From the IMG/VR virus record IMGVR_UViG_3300048672_000970, positions 1-64,000 of that record: a DNA stretch of 64,000 nucleotides, one strand, 5' to 3'. Positions 44,165 to 52,110 of the stretch are shown one piece after another. Under the pieces are notes generated by a model. The model saw only the letters and a program-made list of their open reading frames with translations, ran no database searches and was not told the origin of the DNA. The position numbers and the translations under genes are program-made. Position 1 is the first letter of the stretch, and the number at the start of each line of letters is the position of its first letter. Origin of the DNA: a virus.

Positions 44165-44339
44165 TAGAGCTTTTCAGAAAAACATTAATTAAATCAATAA
44201 CTTACATCATTAACTTAAAGTAACCCTTTCTCAAAAGTTACCGTTTCTCACTGTCAAAAAGATGATATAAATCAATGACTTACCTCACTTTCTTCAAGTG
44301 ACTGAAAAATAAAGGGGGTCATTTGGCTGGACTATCTCC
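44165..44339 (-). promoter_or_regulatory. CRISPR leader with two IHF-consensus sites
   Basis: This 175-base A/T-rich stretch without a gene adjoins the conserved end of the array. Two matches to the IHF consensus (WATCAA-N4-TTR) lie at 44192-44204 and 44270-44282, 78 bases apart, within near-identical 20-base direct repeats (AATCAATAACTTA and AATCAATGACTTA). The first is 27 bases from the first repeat. Minus-strand TTGACA occurs at 44251-44256 as a possible -35 element, but a good -10 is not seen. In types I-E and I-F, IHF bends the leader for spacer integration. Confidence 0.6.
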
Positions 44340-44753
44340 TTATCGGATGACTTCCAGCGAGAACGGAAGCGAGCGGAACCGCAACACTTTGCCCGCATCG
44401 GCCTCCGTCACGCCCACCGGGAAACGCTTCGACCGGCGACCCTTGATGGTCGGGTCATGCACCCACAGGCCGCCCTTTTGGCGCAGGGTCGCTTCAAATT
44501 CATAACCCTGCTTGGCAGCATCGCGTTCATTCCGGCGACGGATTTCCTCATTTCGAGCCTGATTTGCCCGTTCTTCCGCAGCAGCCCTTGCGGTACGGTG
44601 CTCTGCAAGAGCCTTTTCAGAACGGGCGTTAGACGCCGCCCATTCAGCGTACAGAGCTTGCGCTTCAGCACTTTGCGGGTGGAGCAGCTTAACACCATTC
44701 GGCAGAGTGGTGCATCCGAACATTTCATGATCAGCTTGGCGTGCGTCAGACAT
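44340..44753 (-). CDS. Hypothetical protein beside CRISPR leader (137 aa)
   Basis: Starts MSDARQADHEMFGCTTLP. A long Ala/Glu/Arg-rich helix (about 45-85, EKALAEHRTARAAAEERANQ) predicts a coiled coil; the C-terminal 40 residues are basic and beta-like (GRRSKRFPVGVTEADAGKVL). The codon choice is more G/C-rich than in neighbours. It ends at the distal limit of the CRISPR leader; no Cas motif is seen. Function unknown. Confidence 0.6.
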   Translation of the reverse strand: MSDARQADHEMFGCTTLPNGVKLLHPQSAEAQALYAEWAASNARSEKALAEHRTARAAAEERANQARNEEIRRRNERDAAKQGYEFEATLRQKGGLWVHDPTIKGRRSKRFPVGVTEADAGKVLRFRSLPFSLEVIR

Positions 44754-44770
44754 TTTTTGCTCCGAGAAAT

Positions 44771-44846
44771 TGGTGGGTTGTGCCGGCTACGATCCGGCGA
44801 CCTACTGATTAAAAGTCAGTTGCTCTACCTACTGAGCTAACAACCC
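44771..44846 (-). tRNA. tRNA-Lys (anticodon TTT)
   Basis: The minus strand folds into a full cloverleaf: acceptor GGGTTGT/ACAACCC, D arm GCTC/GAGC, anticodon arm ACTGA-CTTTTAA-TCAGT, T arm GCCGG/CCGGC, discriminator A and an encoded CCA at 44771-44773. The length is 76 bases. Lysine AAA codons are frequent in these A/T-rich genes. It is the only tRNA found and lies between the CRISPR leader gene and a hypothetical gene. Confidence 0.95.
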
Positions 44847-44887
44847 GTTGTGTTCAAGACTCTATTATATACGATTTCAAAGCCGCG

Positions 44888-45514
44888 TCAAACAATTTCT
44901 GCTTCTTTCCGGCGAGCAAGTTCTTCCGCTGCGGCGCAGATGACGTTCAGCGGAGTCAGCTTGCCGAACAGATAGTAGAACGAACGCACGAACTGAGTGC
45001 CATGCGAATTGACAACCATGTGAGTGTTTGCGTACACACTCAGACCATTGAACAGTTCACCGAGATAAATGCCTCGGAGATACTGTTGCTGCCGCTGTTC
45101 GATGATTTCACTGAGCAGCTTTTCAACGCGCACCACCCGTTCAGGCTTTGCAGCCACTTCCGGCGCAACGATTTCAGTAGCCATCACTTCAGCCCGCAGG
45201 CCGACCAGTTCGTTGATCAGGTCGATTTCACGTTCAGCTTCCGGAAACATCTTCAGAACCGCTTCTGCATGACGGTCACGCCAGTGGTTCAGTTGATTCG
45301 GGATGTCGTAATAAACATCCGTTTGTTCTTGAGTACGAACATCATACGGAACGTTCAGAAAATGAGCATGAACCGCATCACGCACAGAATCATAGGCCCG
45401 TCCCAGCATGTCAGTAACACGCTTCTTGGCGGCCTTGCTGGAAAAACCATCAGCCATCATTTGCATGGCATTAGCGATGTTCTTTTCTGCGCGGGTGATG
45501 TATTGCGAGGTCAT
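44888..45514 (-). CDS. Hypothetical protein (208 aa)
   Basis: Starts MTSQYITRAEKNIANAM. Largely helical with a charged, heptad-like centre (LINELVGLRAEVMATEIV; VEKLLSEIIEQRQQQYL). No enzyme motif is visible. It lies directly upstream of the tRNA. Function unknown. Confidence 0.6.
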   Translation of the reverse strand: MTSQYITRAEKNIANAMQMMADGFSSKAAKKRVTDMLGRAYDSVRDAVHAHFLNVPYDVRTQEQTDVYYDIPNQLNHWRDRHAEAVLKMFPEAEREIDLINELVGLRAEVMATEIVAPEVAAKPERVVRVEKLLSEIIEQRQQQYLRGIYLGELFNGLSVYANTHMVVNSHGTQFVRSFYYLFGKLTPLNVICAAAEELARRKEAEIV

Positions 45515-45579
45515 GTCGTTGCTCAGTTCGGTTTCGATAGGTGTTATTGTAGCGAACTGAGCAACGGAGGCAAGCGGTG

Positions 45580-45593
45580 TTACACTTTGTTAC
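45580..45593 (-). other. Stop-codon-associated motif TAACAAAGTGTAA
   Basis: Third copy; minus-strand TAA of the 45590-45916 gene is the first codon of the motif. Confidence 0.55.
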
Positions 45594-45916
45594 GGAATCA
45601 CTTTGAAATATTGTAGGCGCCATTTTTGTGTGTTGGAATCAAAACAGATGGGACAAAATTGCTTAAGAGTGCCACACGAGCCTTTTATATTATCATCAGG
45701 TATAAACAATGTAATACCATCCCCATTAAACATTTTGCCTCCCTGGATTTCAACCTGAGTTAAAAGCGCATCAACTGCAGCTTCCACCGAAATAAACTTC
45801 AGCGCATCTTTTTGATTGTTGGTTAGTTCAGCCGAGAAACGGGCTGGATTAGAGGCATCGTCCCCTGTTTTAATGAATCCAGAATAAGTTAGGTAAGAAA
45901 ATTCGATAAGAGCCAT
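45590..45916 (-). CDS. Hypothetical protein (108 aa)
   Basis: The start MALIEFSYLTYSGFIK is chosen because GAAGGAAAACTTT precedes it. A GTG at 46042, overlapping the upstream stop, would add 42 residues and is an alternative. Four Cys in the C-terminal third (GSCGTLKQFCPICFDS, C-x6-C-x2-C) may bind zinc. Function unknown. Confidence 0.5.
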   Translation of the reverse strand: MALIEFSYLTYSGFIKTGDDASNPARFSAELTNNQKDALKFISVEAAVDALLTQVEIQGGKMFNGDGITLFIPDDNIKGSCGTLKQFCPICFDSNTQKWRLQYFKVIP

Positions 45917-46038
45917 AAAGTTTTCCTTCGCCAGAGTGACGCATCCCGGCATTAGCTTTTGTCCATTACCCGTGCACGATAAGGATAGAGATTTTACACC
46001 CCTACCTGAATATGTAACAAACGCGTTTTCGATTTTAG

Positions 46039-46458
46039 TCACCCAAACACTTCATCATAGTCCACCGTCAGCCCATTAGCGCATACGATGTTACGTTCAA
46101 CGATGTGCCGAAATTCTTCATGACCTGCTAGAAGTCTATCACGGCATAGCTGGACGTTATCGGGCATGATGTCAATCCCGTAAATGGTTGATAGTGCTTG
46201 TTCCAGCGTAGAGCCGTTTTCCAGCTTCCTGATGAGGATTTCTGAAAGGAACTGCCCATCCCCGCAGGCGTTGTCAATAAACGTCTTAGAAGGGTCTTTG
46301 AAGACTTCTGGGTTGATATGGTCAAGCACTTCTTGAACGAGTGGAGTGGGGGTGAAAACTTCAGCAGTAGCTTTTACCCGATTTGCATCACGTTCGATAC
46401 CTGACATATATTCCCGGTTTCGGGCATGATTGATGATATGAGTTAGTTCAGGATTCAT
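46039..46458 (-). CDS. Truncated N6-adenine DNA methyltransferase (SAM-binding half)
   Basis: The start MNPELTHIINHARN follows GGAAAGTCAA. Residues 34-42 VFTPTPLVQ are motif X, and IDNACGDGQFL (61-71) is motif I, the SAM-binding loop; IYGIDIMPDN is motif II and IVCANGLT motif III. The chain ends at YDEVFG, just where motif IV (NPPY/F) should follow, and neither frame downstream restores it. So it could bind SAM but not methylate alone. The 48153-49478 protein has NPPF but a poor motif I; the two might work together. Length is 139 aa against more than 300 for complete enzymes. Confidence 0.7.
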   Translation of the reverse strand: MNPELTHIINHARNREYMSGIERDANRVKATAEVFTPTPLVQEVLDHINPEVFKDPSKTFIDNACGDGQFLSEILIRKLENGSTLEQALSTIYGIDIMPDNVQLCRDRLLAGHEEFRHIVERNIVCANGLTVDYDEVFG

Positions 46459-47458
46459 TTGACTTTCCATTCTTGAGTTCTTTCTTAATAGCTTCCACGA
46501 GTTTTTGGCAAAAGGTATTCCCAATAAATTGAGTAAATGGGAATACTTCAACCGCCGGGCCATCATATAGCCGCTCATTTAGCAAATAGATATATCCGCT
46601 TGTCATCGATGCATCTGATGGGTCAGATGCCGCTTTCATTTTCCCAAATTCCTCTTTAACAAAAAGAGGCGTGCTACCGGGAATATCATGCATCATTACG
46701 TCATATTCGGCGGATTGCAAAGAGCATTTAACGTAATAGGTTGAGCGAATATTTCTATACTTCATCCTAAGTTCGTCAAACCCCACGTTGGTAGTCATAA
46801 TAGCATCAATTTTGTAGTGCGAATTATATTTCAGCGGGGCGGAAGGGGATAAAAAACTACTTACTGTATATTCAGTTCGGCTTACCCATTGTTCAAACAG
46901 ACCCGTATGGGTGACTTCGGAAACGAAAGTTACTTCTCCCGGCGTTTCAGTGCTAGCCGTACTGCCTTTAATTACACATTCATCTTTGGTTAGATTTTGC
47001 TTCGGACACACAAAATTCAACAGGCCCATTTTGTTGGCAAAGAAAAATACGGGAACTTCTGTAACGGATGCATCAATGTAACGTGCCACACGGCCTTCAC
47101 CATAAAGTCTATAAGCCGCACTTTTCTTATTTCGTGGATCACCCTTGCCACATACGGCATTCTTAAGAGAGTCCAAAGACGAAGTGGGATTAATGACGAT
47201 TCTACCAGTTGTTGTAATTACGGTGTTATCACTACACACGAGATTAAAAGGGGAGGTGAACACAACCACCCCGTTTTTGTTTTCACTTTTTGTCATTACA
47301 TCTACTGACCCATTTTTATTAATGGCTACTGAGTCAACGTCGAGGAAAAATTTCCTATAGTCACCCCCATAACCATTGGTAGCATAAGCCACCCAATCAG
47401 CAGCATTTGCCCCAACACCCATTACGGCCAATAACCCAGCAATCAAAGTCTTCTTCAT
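46448..47458 (-). CDS. Secreted protein with duplicated adhesin-E-like domains (336 aa)
   Basis: MKKTLIAGLLAVMGVGANAA is a signal peptide with AxA cleavage site. The mature protein starts DWVAYATNGYGGDYRKFFLD, VDSVAINKNGSVDVMTKSEN, a layout like surface-adhesin-E proteins of Gram-negative bacteria; a second similar region begins near residue 190 (YTVSSFLSPSAPLKYNSHYKID). There are eight or so cysteines, likely paired in the periplasm. It sits oddly between the nuclease gene (4-base overlap) and the methyltransferase fragment. It might be a lysogenic- or envelope-modifying factor; the function is unknown. Confidence 0.6.
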   Translation of the reverse strand: MKKTLIAGLLAVMGVGANAADWVAYATNGYGGDYRKFFLDVDSVAINKNGSVDVMTKSENKNGVVVFTSPFNLVCSDNTVITTTGRIVINPTSSLDSLKNAVCGKGDPRNKKSAAYRLYGEGRVARYIDASVTEVPVFFFANKMGLLNFVCPKQNLTKDECVIKGSTASTETPGEVTFVSEVTHTGLFEQWVSRTEYTVSSFLSPSAPLKYNSHYKIDAIMTTNVGFDELRMKYRNIRSTYYVKCSLQSAEYDVMMHDIPGSTPLFVKEEFGKMKAASDPSDASMTSGYIYLLNERLYDGPAVEVFPFTQFIGNTFCQKLVEAIKKELKNGKSNES

Positions 47459-48138
47459 TCTTCCACCCCTTCTCGCAGTTGATAAGCTTCAAAGTCAATT
47501 TCACAACTGGCAACCGAGATAGGTGCCAGACCATTTTTCTCACGGAGCATGTTAAGAAAGCCGAAGTTATCTTTCACCTTCTTCTTAATCATATCTCCGT
47601 TGACAACTTCCACGCAGCCAAAACACATTTCATTCAGATTGAAATGGATGCCCTTGGCGGTGGTGAACAAAATCTTTCTAGCCTTATAGGCTACTCGCTC
47701 AACCAGCGCACGCATACTCGCATGTGTGATAAAATTGGTAATACCGTATTCATCATTTGCTGTAAATTCATATGAAGACTTTTCAACGTACTTCATCTGA
47801 ATAAAAACGGGGGCGCCGGGATGGCCGGAAATCTTGCCATCATGATAAGGCTTCAGTGTAGTAGTCTTCCCCTCTGCATCAATGCCATAATCCTTAGCGG
47901 TATCACACAGCTCTTTTGAGAGGGCTACTCCATGCAGGTTGAAATCCTTACCAAAATAATTAAGGAACTCTTTTCCAAACCATTCGAGGAAATCACCCTT
48001 AAAGACTTCAGGATGGTTTTTATACGCATCCTGAATCGGCTTAGAACGAGCTTGTTTCTTCACACGGTCAATGATATCTGAAAAGTCAGGCTGCTGGAGC
48101 AGTTGAGCAAAATCAGCATACTTTTCAAATCTGGTCAT
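47455..48138 (-). CDS. Mrr-like PD-(D/E)xK restriction endonuclease candidate
   Basis: AKDYGIDAEG (81-90, Asp87) followed 26 residues later by VFIQMKYV (111-118, Gln114-x-Lys116) matches the D...Q-x-K active site of Mrr-type and type ISP nucleases. The C-terminal part (NLNEMCFGCVEVVNGD) is of unknown role. It is encoded 14 bases after the methyltransferase gene and 1.4 kb from an SF2 helicase gene, the partners expected in ATP-dependent restriction enzymes. The nuclease may cut DNA of host or competing phages. Confidence 0.65.
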   Translation of the reverse strand: MTRFEKYADFAQLLQQPDFSDIIDRVKKQARSKPIQDAYKNHPEVFKGDFLEWFGKEFLNYFGKDFNLHGVALSKELCDTAKDYGIDAEGKTTTLKPYHDGKISGHPGAPVFIQMKYVEKSSYEFTANDEYGITNFITHASMRALVERVAYKARKILFTTAKGIHFNLNEMCFGCVEVVNGDMIKKKVKDNFGFLNMLREKNGLAPISVASCEIDFEAYQLREGVEE

Positions 48139-48152
48139 GATACCCTCTGTTG

Positions 48153-49478
48153 TTACGGTGCCTTACGTTGCTTTTTCGCCTTACCGGGTGCGTTTGCTTC
48201 AATGTATGCAATTTCTTCCGGCGTCAGCTTGAGAGCATTGTAAATCAGGTTTGGCGAAAAGTCAACGGCTAAGTCAATCTTTGGGATGTGGGCCAGCAGA
48301 GTTCGGTTGGTGAATCCGGCCGTTTTCGTTTGGTCAAGAAGCCATGCCATGATGTCAGATGTGAGGTATTCCATAATATGCGTACCTTCTAATGGCGTAT
48401 CCACCAAAATGGCGGCGGCGTGCTCGGTATATCCCCACTCGCCATCCATATCAAAAACCATTTTGTCGGACACCGTTCCTCTGGCGGCGTAAAGGGGGAA
48501 CACAATTTTCCGTTTGAACTGATTAGGATGGGGCTTAGAGCCATATCGAATGCTCGCGCCGTGCACATTCGGATAATGAAATACATTATCATCAACTTTC
48601 GACATATGCGGCCTGCGGGCATCATTATTCGAGTCAAACAACACTTCCATGTTTTCACGAGTTCTATCATTGAATACTTTATTCATAATAGAAAGACTGA
48701 TAGTGTCAACCGTTTCAGGCATAACTGTAATATTATTTAAATTGATAAAAACCGTATCTTTACCATTCACCGCAGTGGTTAAATGTTCCCGCGAAGGAAG
48801 TTCTTTTTTAACAATGAACCAAGAAACAGTCGTACCAACGGTAGGGAAATATTCACGGGCATTTAAGCAAATGTACTCGGCGCTGTATTTGTTTATCACC
48901 TCTTTAAACACTTTTGTTTTGGAATCGGCCCAAGCATTTGGCGTAATCATTGCCAGATGGCCGGACGGCTTGACAAGTTTCATACCTGCCAGGACAAATT
49001 CCGTCCACGCCTTCTTACTGCTGGCTGCGTCTTTATCTTGAAACGGCGGGTTGCCGCACACCACATCAAATCTCATATATCTCCAATCAATGTTGCCAGT
49101 GGAAATGCAAGCATACTTGATGCCATGCATTTCACACAGTTGACGGATTTTATCATGATAGTCGTTGGTGGCGAGCGTAACGGATGCGTTATTTTGTAGT
49201 TTCAGCCACAGCGCCCATTCAAACGTCTCAAAGACCAACACGGATTGATTTCCACGGGGCAGATACGTCTGAATGTTTTCAATCAACTGATACGCAGTAA
49301 ACGGTTGGGTGAAGGCATCTTCACGGTCGGATGGTGCCGCATAAATGTCAGAAATTAAAAAATCGGCAATGGCACTCAGAATTTCAGAATTGGCAGTGTG
49401 TTCACAGTCAGTGAAATTTTCCGTGTTCAGCATGTCGTTCCAATCAAAGTTATTTGGTATGGGTGAATTATGGTACAC
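48153..49478 (-). CDS. N6-adenine DNA methyltransferase-like protein (NPPF, weak motif I)
   Basis: A 441-residue gamma-class type protein. Motif X FTQPFTAYQLIENIQ (56-70) and motif IV DVVCGNPPFQDKD (138-150) are clear, with LVKPSGHLAMITPNAWADS after it (motifs V-VI). Motif I, which should read like D-P-x-x-G-x-G, is VLVFETFEWAL (81-91) and lacks the glycines, so SAM binding is doubtful. The C-terminal 200 residues resemble target-recognition regions (KIVFPLYAARG; TSDIMAWLLDQTKTAGFTNR). It is coupled in order helicase, methyltransferase, nuclease. Confidence 0.75.
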   Translation of the reverse strand: MYHNSPIPNNFDWNDMLNTENFTDCEHTANSEILSAIADFLISDIYAAPSDREDAFTQPFTAYQLIENIQTYLPRGNQSVLVFETFEWALWLKLQNNASVTLATNDYHDKIRQLCEMHGIKYACISTGNIDWRYMRFDVVCGNPPFQDKDAASSKKAWTEFVLAGMKLVKPSGHLAMITPNAWADSKTKVFKEVINKYSAEYICLNAREYFPTVGTTVSWFIVKKELPSREHLTTAVNGKDTVFINLNNITVMPETVDTISLSIMNKVFNDRTRENMEVLFDSNNDARRPHMSKVDDNVFHYPNVHGASIRYGSKPHPNQFKRKIVFPLYAARGTVSDKMVFDMDGEWGYTEHAAAILVDTPLEGTHIMEYLTSDIMAWLLDQTKTAGFTNRTLLAHIPKIDLAVDFSPNLIYNALKLTPEEIAYIEANAPGKAKKQRKAP

Positions 49479-49501
49479 CCATTTAACGCCGTCAAGCTCT
49501 G

Positions 49502-50941
49502 TTACACAATCTTTGCGCGCAACATTTGAAGATATCGGGCATGTGACTTCTTAACGGCGGTCAGTTCCTTTTCTTCACGTTCTTGTTCTTCCACTTCAAT
49601 TTGAAGACCAGGGTCAATGGCCTTACGAACCGTCATCAAGTCTTGATATCCAGTAGCGTCAACAAGAGCTTGCAGCACTTGTTTTGCATCCGGGCCGGTC
49701 AGTTCATGGTGGTCAATGACCGGGATGATCACCAAACATTCTCGCTTCTGCCTAATGTCAAAATTGGCGGCGCGACTGAACTTGCCAGGGTCGGGGAGAT
49801 AGTCGGGGCGAGTCAAATCACCAATGTAAGGGCGGGCGCATCGACCAACTGATTGAATCAGCTTTTCACGAGTCTTTTCACTCATGAACAGAACTGCAGA
49901 CAAAGTGGAAATGTCAATCCCTTCTGCCAAAGTGTCATAATGCGCAACAATACAGTTTCGCTGATTTTCCTGAATGTCCTTCAGCAGAGCTTCCCGCGAC
50001 TGGAAAAAGTTACCGTCTTTCATCTGATTCTTGGAAGATACGGTATTAATGTTAAAACATCCGGCCACTTCCGGCAGTTCAGCAACAATACGGTCATAGA
50101 TTTTCCGCACGTTAGTTTGAATGGTGGTAATGTCAACTTGCACGTCACGAGTACAAACCAGCATCTGTGTATGCGGCATACCATTGAGCCGATTTCGCTT
50201 ATACGATTCAACAAACCCGGCGACCAGAATATCAACAATAGTTGCCGAAAGTTCGACATTCTTTCGATTGGCATGCAGTTCAATAATGGCCGGAGGGACA
50301 ATGTAGCCATCCTTGTAAAGTTCATACGGAAGCACTTCAGCAAGCACGCGTCCATACATCGATTCATTCATCGCCGAATGCATGTCAACTTTTTCACCAT
50401 TCTCATATACCACCGGGGTTGCGGTATAAAGCAAACACTTCGTTTTGAAAGACAAATTCATGGTGTAGTCCCTGAATTGCTTTTGCGCCAGATAATGTCC
50501 CTCATCAGCAATGACCAAATCAAATTCAAAATCATTGATGTGGGTGAAACTGTCATACGACGCATACGTGATATGCACATTACCCACATCCATAGCGGAA
50601 TTGATACATTCCGTCAAAATGGAAGCATTGGTAGTATTGATTTCCATCCGCATGTAACCTTCAGGGTGAGCGCCAGAATTGAAAGAATTCTTCACGACTT
50701 CAATTCCGCAAATCCATTCAGCACCGTTACGCACTTGTTGCTGACTGAGCGCAATGCGCGGCGTGACAACACAGAAATTACGCATACCAAGTTCAACTGC
50801 ATGCTCGATTGCCTTGTTGAACAGGACAGTCTTCCCCGCGCCAGTAGGCGCATAAATTTGCCCAAGCATTTCATCATTTTCGATAAACGCCTTGGTGGCG
50901 TTGTGAATCTTTTCTTGGTACGGGCGCAGGGTCTTGGACAT
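49502..50941 (-). CDS. SF2 (type III/ISP restriction-like) DNA helicase
   Basis: A 479-residue helicase with Walker A APTGAGKT (31-38), VVTPRIALSQQQ (Ia), IADEGH (II, 145-149 region), YTATP (III), HYDTLAEGIDI (V) and QSVGRCARP (VI). This set is like the motor domain of type I, III and ISP restriction enzymes, and also of T4 UvsW. The downstream methyltransferase and Mrr-like nuclease favour the first. The tail (about 440-479) is a charged coiled coil. It follows terminator 50995-51017. Confidence 0.85.
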   Translation of the reverse strand: MSKTLRPYQEKIHNATKAFIENDEMLGQIYAPTGAGKTVLFNKAIEHAVELGMRNFCVVTPRIALSQQQVRNGAEWICGIEVVKNSFNSGAHPEGYMRMEINTTNASILTECINSAMDVGNVHITYASYDSFTHINDFEFDLVIADEGHYLAQKQFRDYTMNLSFKTKCLLYTATPVVYENGEKVDMHSAMNESMYGRVLAEVLPYELYKDGYIVPPAIIELHANRKNVELSATIVDILVAGFVESYKRNRLNGMPHTQMLVCTRDVQVDITTIQTNVRKIYDRIVAELPEVAGCFNINTVSSKNQMKDGNFFQSREALLKDIQENQRNCIVAHYDTLAEGIDISTLSAVLFMSEKTREKLIQSVGRCARPYIGDLTRPDYLPDPGKFSRAANFDIRQKRECLVIIPVIDHHELTGPDAKQVLQALVDATGYQDLMTVRKAIDPGLQIEVEEQEREEKELTAVKKSHARYLQMLRAKIV

Positions 50942-50994
50942 TTGCTTAACTCACGTAGAAAGTTGTTCGATGAAATGGATTATGCACAAAAGAA

Positions 50995-51017
50995 AAACCG
51001 GCGTCAAGCGCCGGTTT
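50995..51017 (-). terminator. Rho-independent terminator
   Basis: AAACCGGCG and CGCCGGTTT pair over 9 bp around TCAAG, with T-run on the minus strand; separates the 51053 gene from the helicase gene. Confidence 0.75.
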
Positions 51018-51023
51018 AGGTTG

Positions 51024-51037
51024 TTACACTTTGTTAC
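51024..51037 (-). other. Motif TAACAAAGTGTAA near a gene end
   Basis: Fourth copy; here about 16 bases beyond the stop of the 51053-51310 gene, between that stop and the terminator. Confidence 0.5.
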
Positions 51038-51052
51038 CGCATTCACATACTT

Positions 51053-51310
51053 TCAATGTCCGTAATTACATCCGATGAAAGCTTGGCGGCCTCCAACCAT
51101 GATTGGAACGTCAGCAAATCCGCAGCATCCCTTTAGTAGTTTGGCGTAATACCCGTCTTTGGCCGATTCTTCATCGGCATAAGCAAACCGATAATTATCA
51201 ATACACGGGTCGTTACATTTTTCTTCCAACCAGTCGAAAGCGGCTGTTTCCGAATCGAATTCTTTCTTAACGCCGGTTTTGAGAAGTTTAGTGAAAAATT
51301 GATGATTCAT
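51053..51310 (-). CDS. Hypothetical Cys-containing protein (85 aa)
   Basis: The start MNHQFFTKLLKTGVKKEF is chosen on GAAAGCACATA; an earlier ATG at 51358 overlaps the previous gene. It has five cysteines (CNDPC, GCCGF, GCNYGH) that may hold a metal, and many acidic residues. No family recognised. Confidence 0.5.
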   Translation of the reverse strand: MNHQFFTKLLKTGVKKEFDSETAAFDWLEEKCNDPCIDNYRFAYADEESAKDGYYAKLLKGCCGFADVPIMVGGRQAFIGCNYGH

Positions 51311-51323
51311 TATGTGCTTTCTA

Positions 51324-51779
51324 TCACGTTTTGTTAGGGTCAACAACTTGCCCATCAACTGACAGCATCTTCAAAATATCTTCACGGTTCGCCATGACGA
51401 CATTGTTGACAGTTTTACCACCAGCATTCGGGATAAATTGCTTCACACGTTTCCGGTCATTTTTAACTCGGGCTTTCGTCGCAGCAGCTTGCAACGCAAT
51501 GTTCAAAAACGTTGCTGCCACTTCCGCATTGCGAGCTGCATAACGCGGCTCGACAATTTCTGTGTATCCATTCTGAGTGCGAAATGCTTCAATCGCTTCT
51601 GAATAGACTACATCAATCTTGCGGTCATTTTCTACATCATCAGCGTCCTTTTCTTCAGGGGCAGCAGATGCATTTTCAACCGGCAGATTTTCTTCATACT
51701 CGGCCAGCTCAGAATCAGCATCAGATGAAAATACGGTTTGCTCGATGTTAAGAGTTTCAAACAGTGGATTCTTAATCAT
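51324..51779 (-). CDS. Hypothetical acidic protein, possible small terminase (151 aa)
   Basis: The first gene of the minus-strand block. The N-terminal half is very acidic (PEEKDADDVENDRK); the C-terminal half is helical and basic (EVAATFLNIALQAAATKARVKN, then DRKRVKQFI). This acidic-then-helical layout, with EPRYAARNAEVAATFLNI, recalls T4 gp16 small-terminase proteins, but the similarity is too weak to be sure. It has a late-type promoter (51797-51810) facing out of non-coding region A. Confidence 0.5.
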   Translation of the reverse strand: MIKNPLFETLNIEQTVFSSDADSELAEYEENLPVENASAAPEEKDADDVENDRKIDVVYSEAIEAFRTQNGYTEIVEPRYAARNAEVAATFLNIALQAAATKARVKNDRKRVKQFIPNAGGKTVNNVVMANREDILKMLSVDGQVVDPNKT

Positions 51780-51796
51780 ACATTAACTTAGGGTGT

Positions 51797-51810
51797 AACC
51801 TGTATTTATC
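51797..51810 (-). promoter_or_regulatory. Late-promoter-like box (GATAAATACAGGTT)
   Basis: Minus-strand GATAAATA about 20 bases before the ATG of the 51324-51779 gene. The 14 bases GATAAATACAGGTT are identical to the promoter of the plus-strand gene 24133-24669. Confidence 0.5.
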
Positions 51811-52039
51811 AACTGGCAGTTCCAGGAAAGCTGATGCCTCATTAGAACACATCTTGATGCGATTGTCAAGGGGTGTGCAGGAAATGATTAAACGGGCCGT
51901 AGAGCGTTTTTAGTAGATGGGTGGTGCATGGGTAGCCTGATGGATGAAAACGGCTGTAACGGCCGTTAAACGCGTCCTGGTGGTGTGTTCTTATTTGTCA
52001 CCTATAGGAGTTTTACTGAATTGGTTAGGAAAGCCGGTA

Positions 52040-52063
52040 GGTTGGTTGGTTGGTTGGTTGGTT
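52040..52063 (+). repeat. Tetranucleotide repeat (GGTT)6 in module A1
   Basis: Six uninterrupted GGTT units between GCCGGTA and CCGTTCAGAGAAAGG. The matching place in module B1 carries a different tetranucleotide repeat. Confidence 0.95.
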
Positions 52064-52110
52064 CCGTTCAGAGAAAGGTTCGTTGATTGGTTGTTCGTTA
52101 GATGCTGATT

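Noticed and set aside
42944-44753. Cas proteins flanking the CRISPR array
   Set aside because: The genes on both sides were checked for Cas1, Cas2/3, Cas5-8 and Cas6 features (HD, DEAH, glycine-rich RAMP loops); none was seen. They are plain hypothetical proteins.
49853-51019. 388-codon open frame on the plus strand
   Set aside because: It lies antisense to the helicase gene, which has all SF2 motifs. The frame is a shadow with unusual His/Arg-rich composition and no ribosome binding site.
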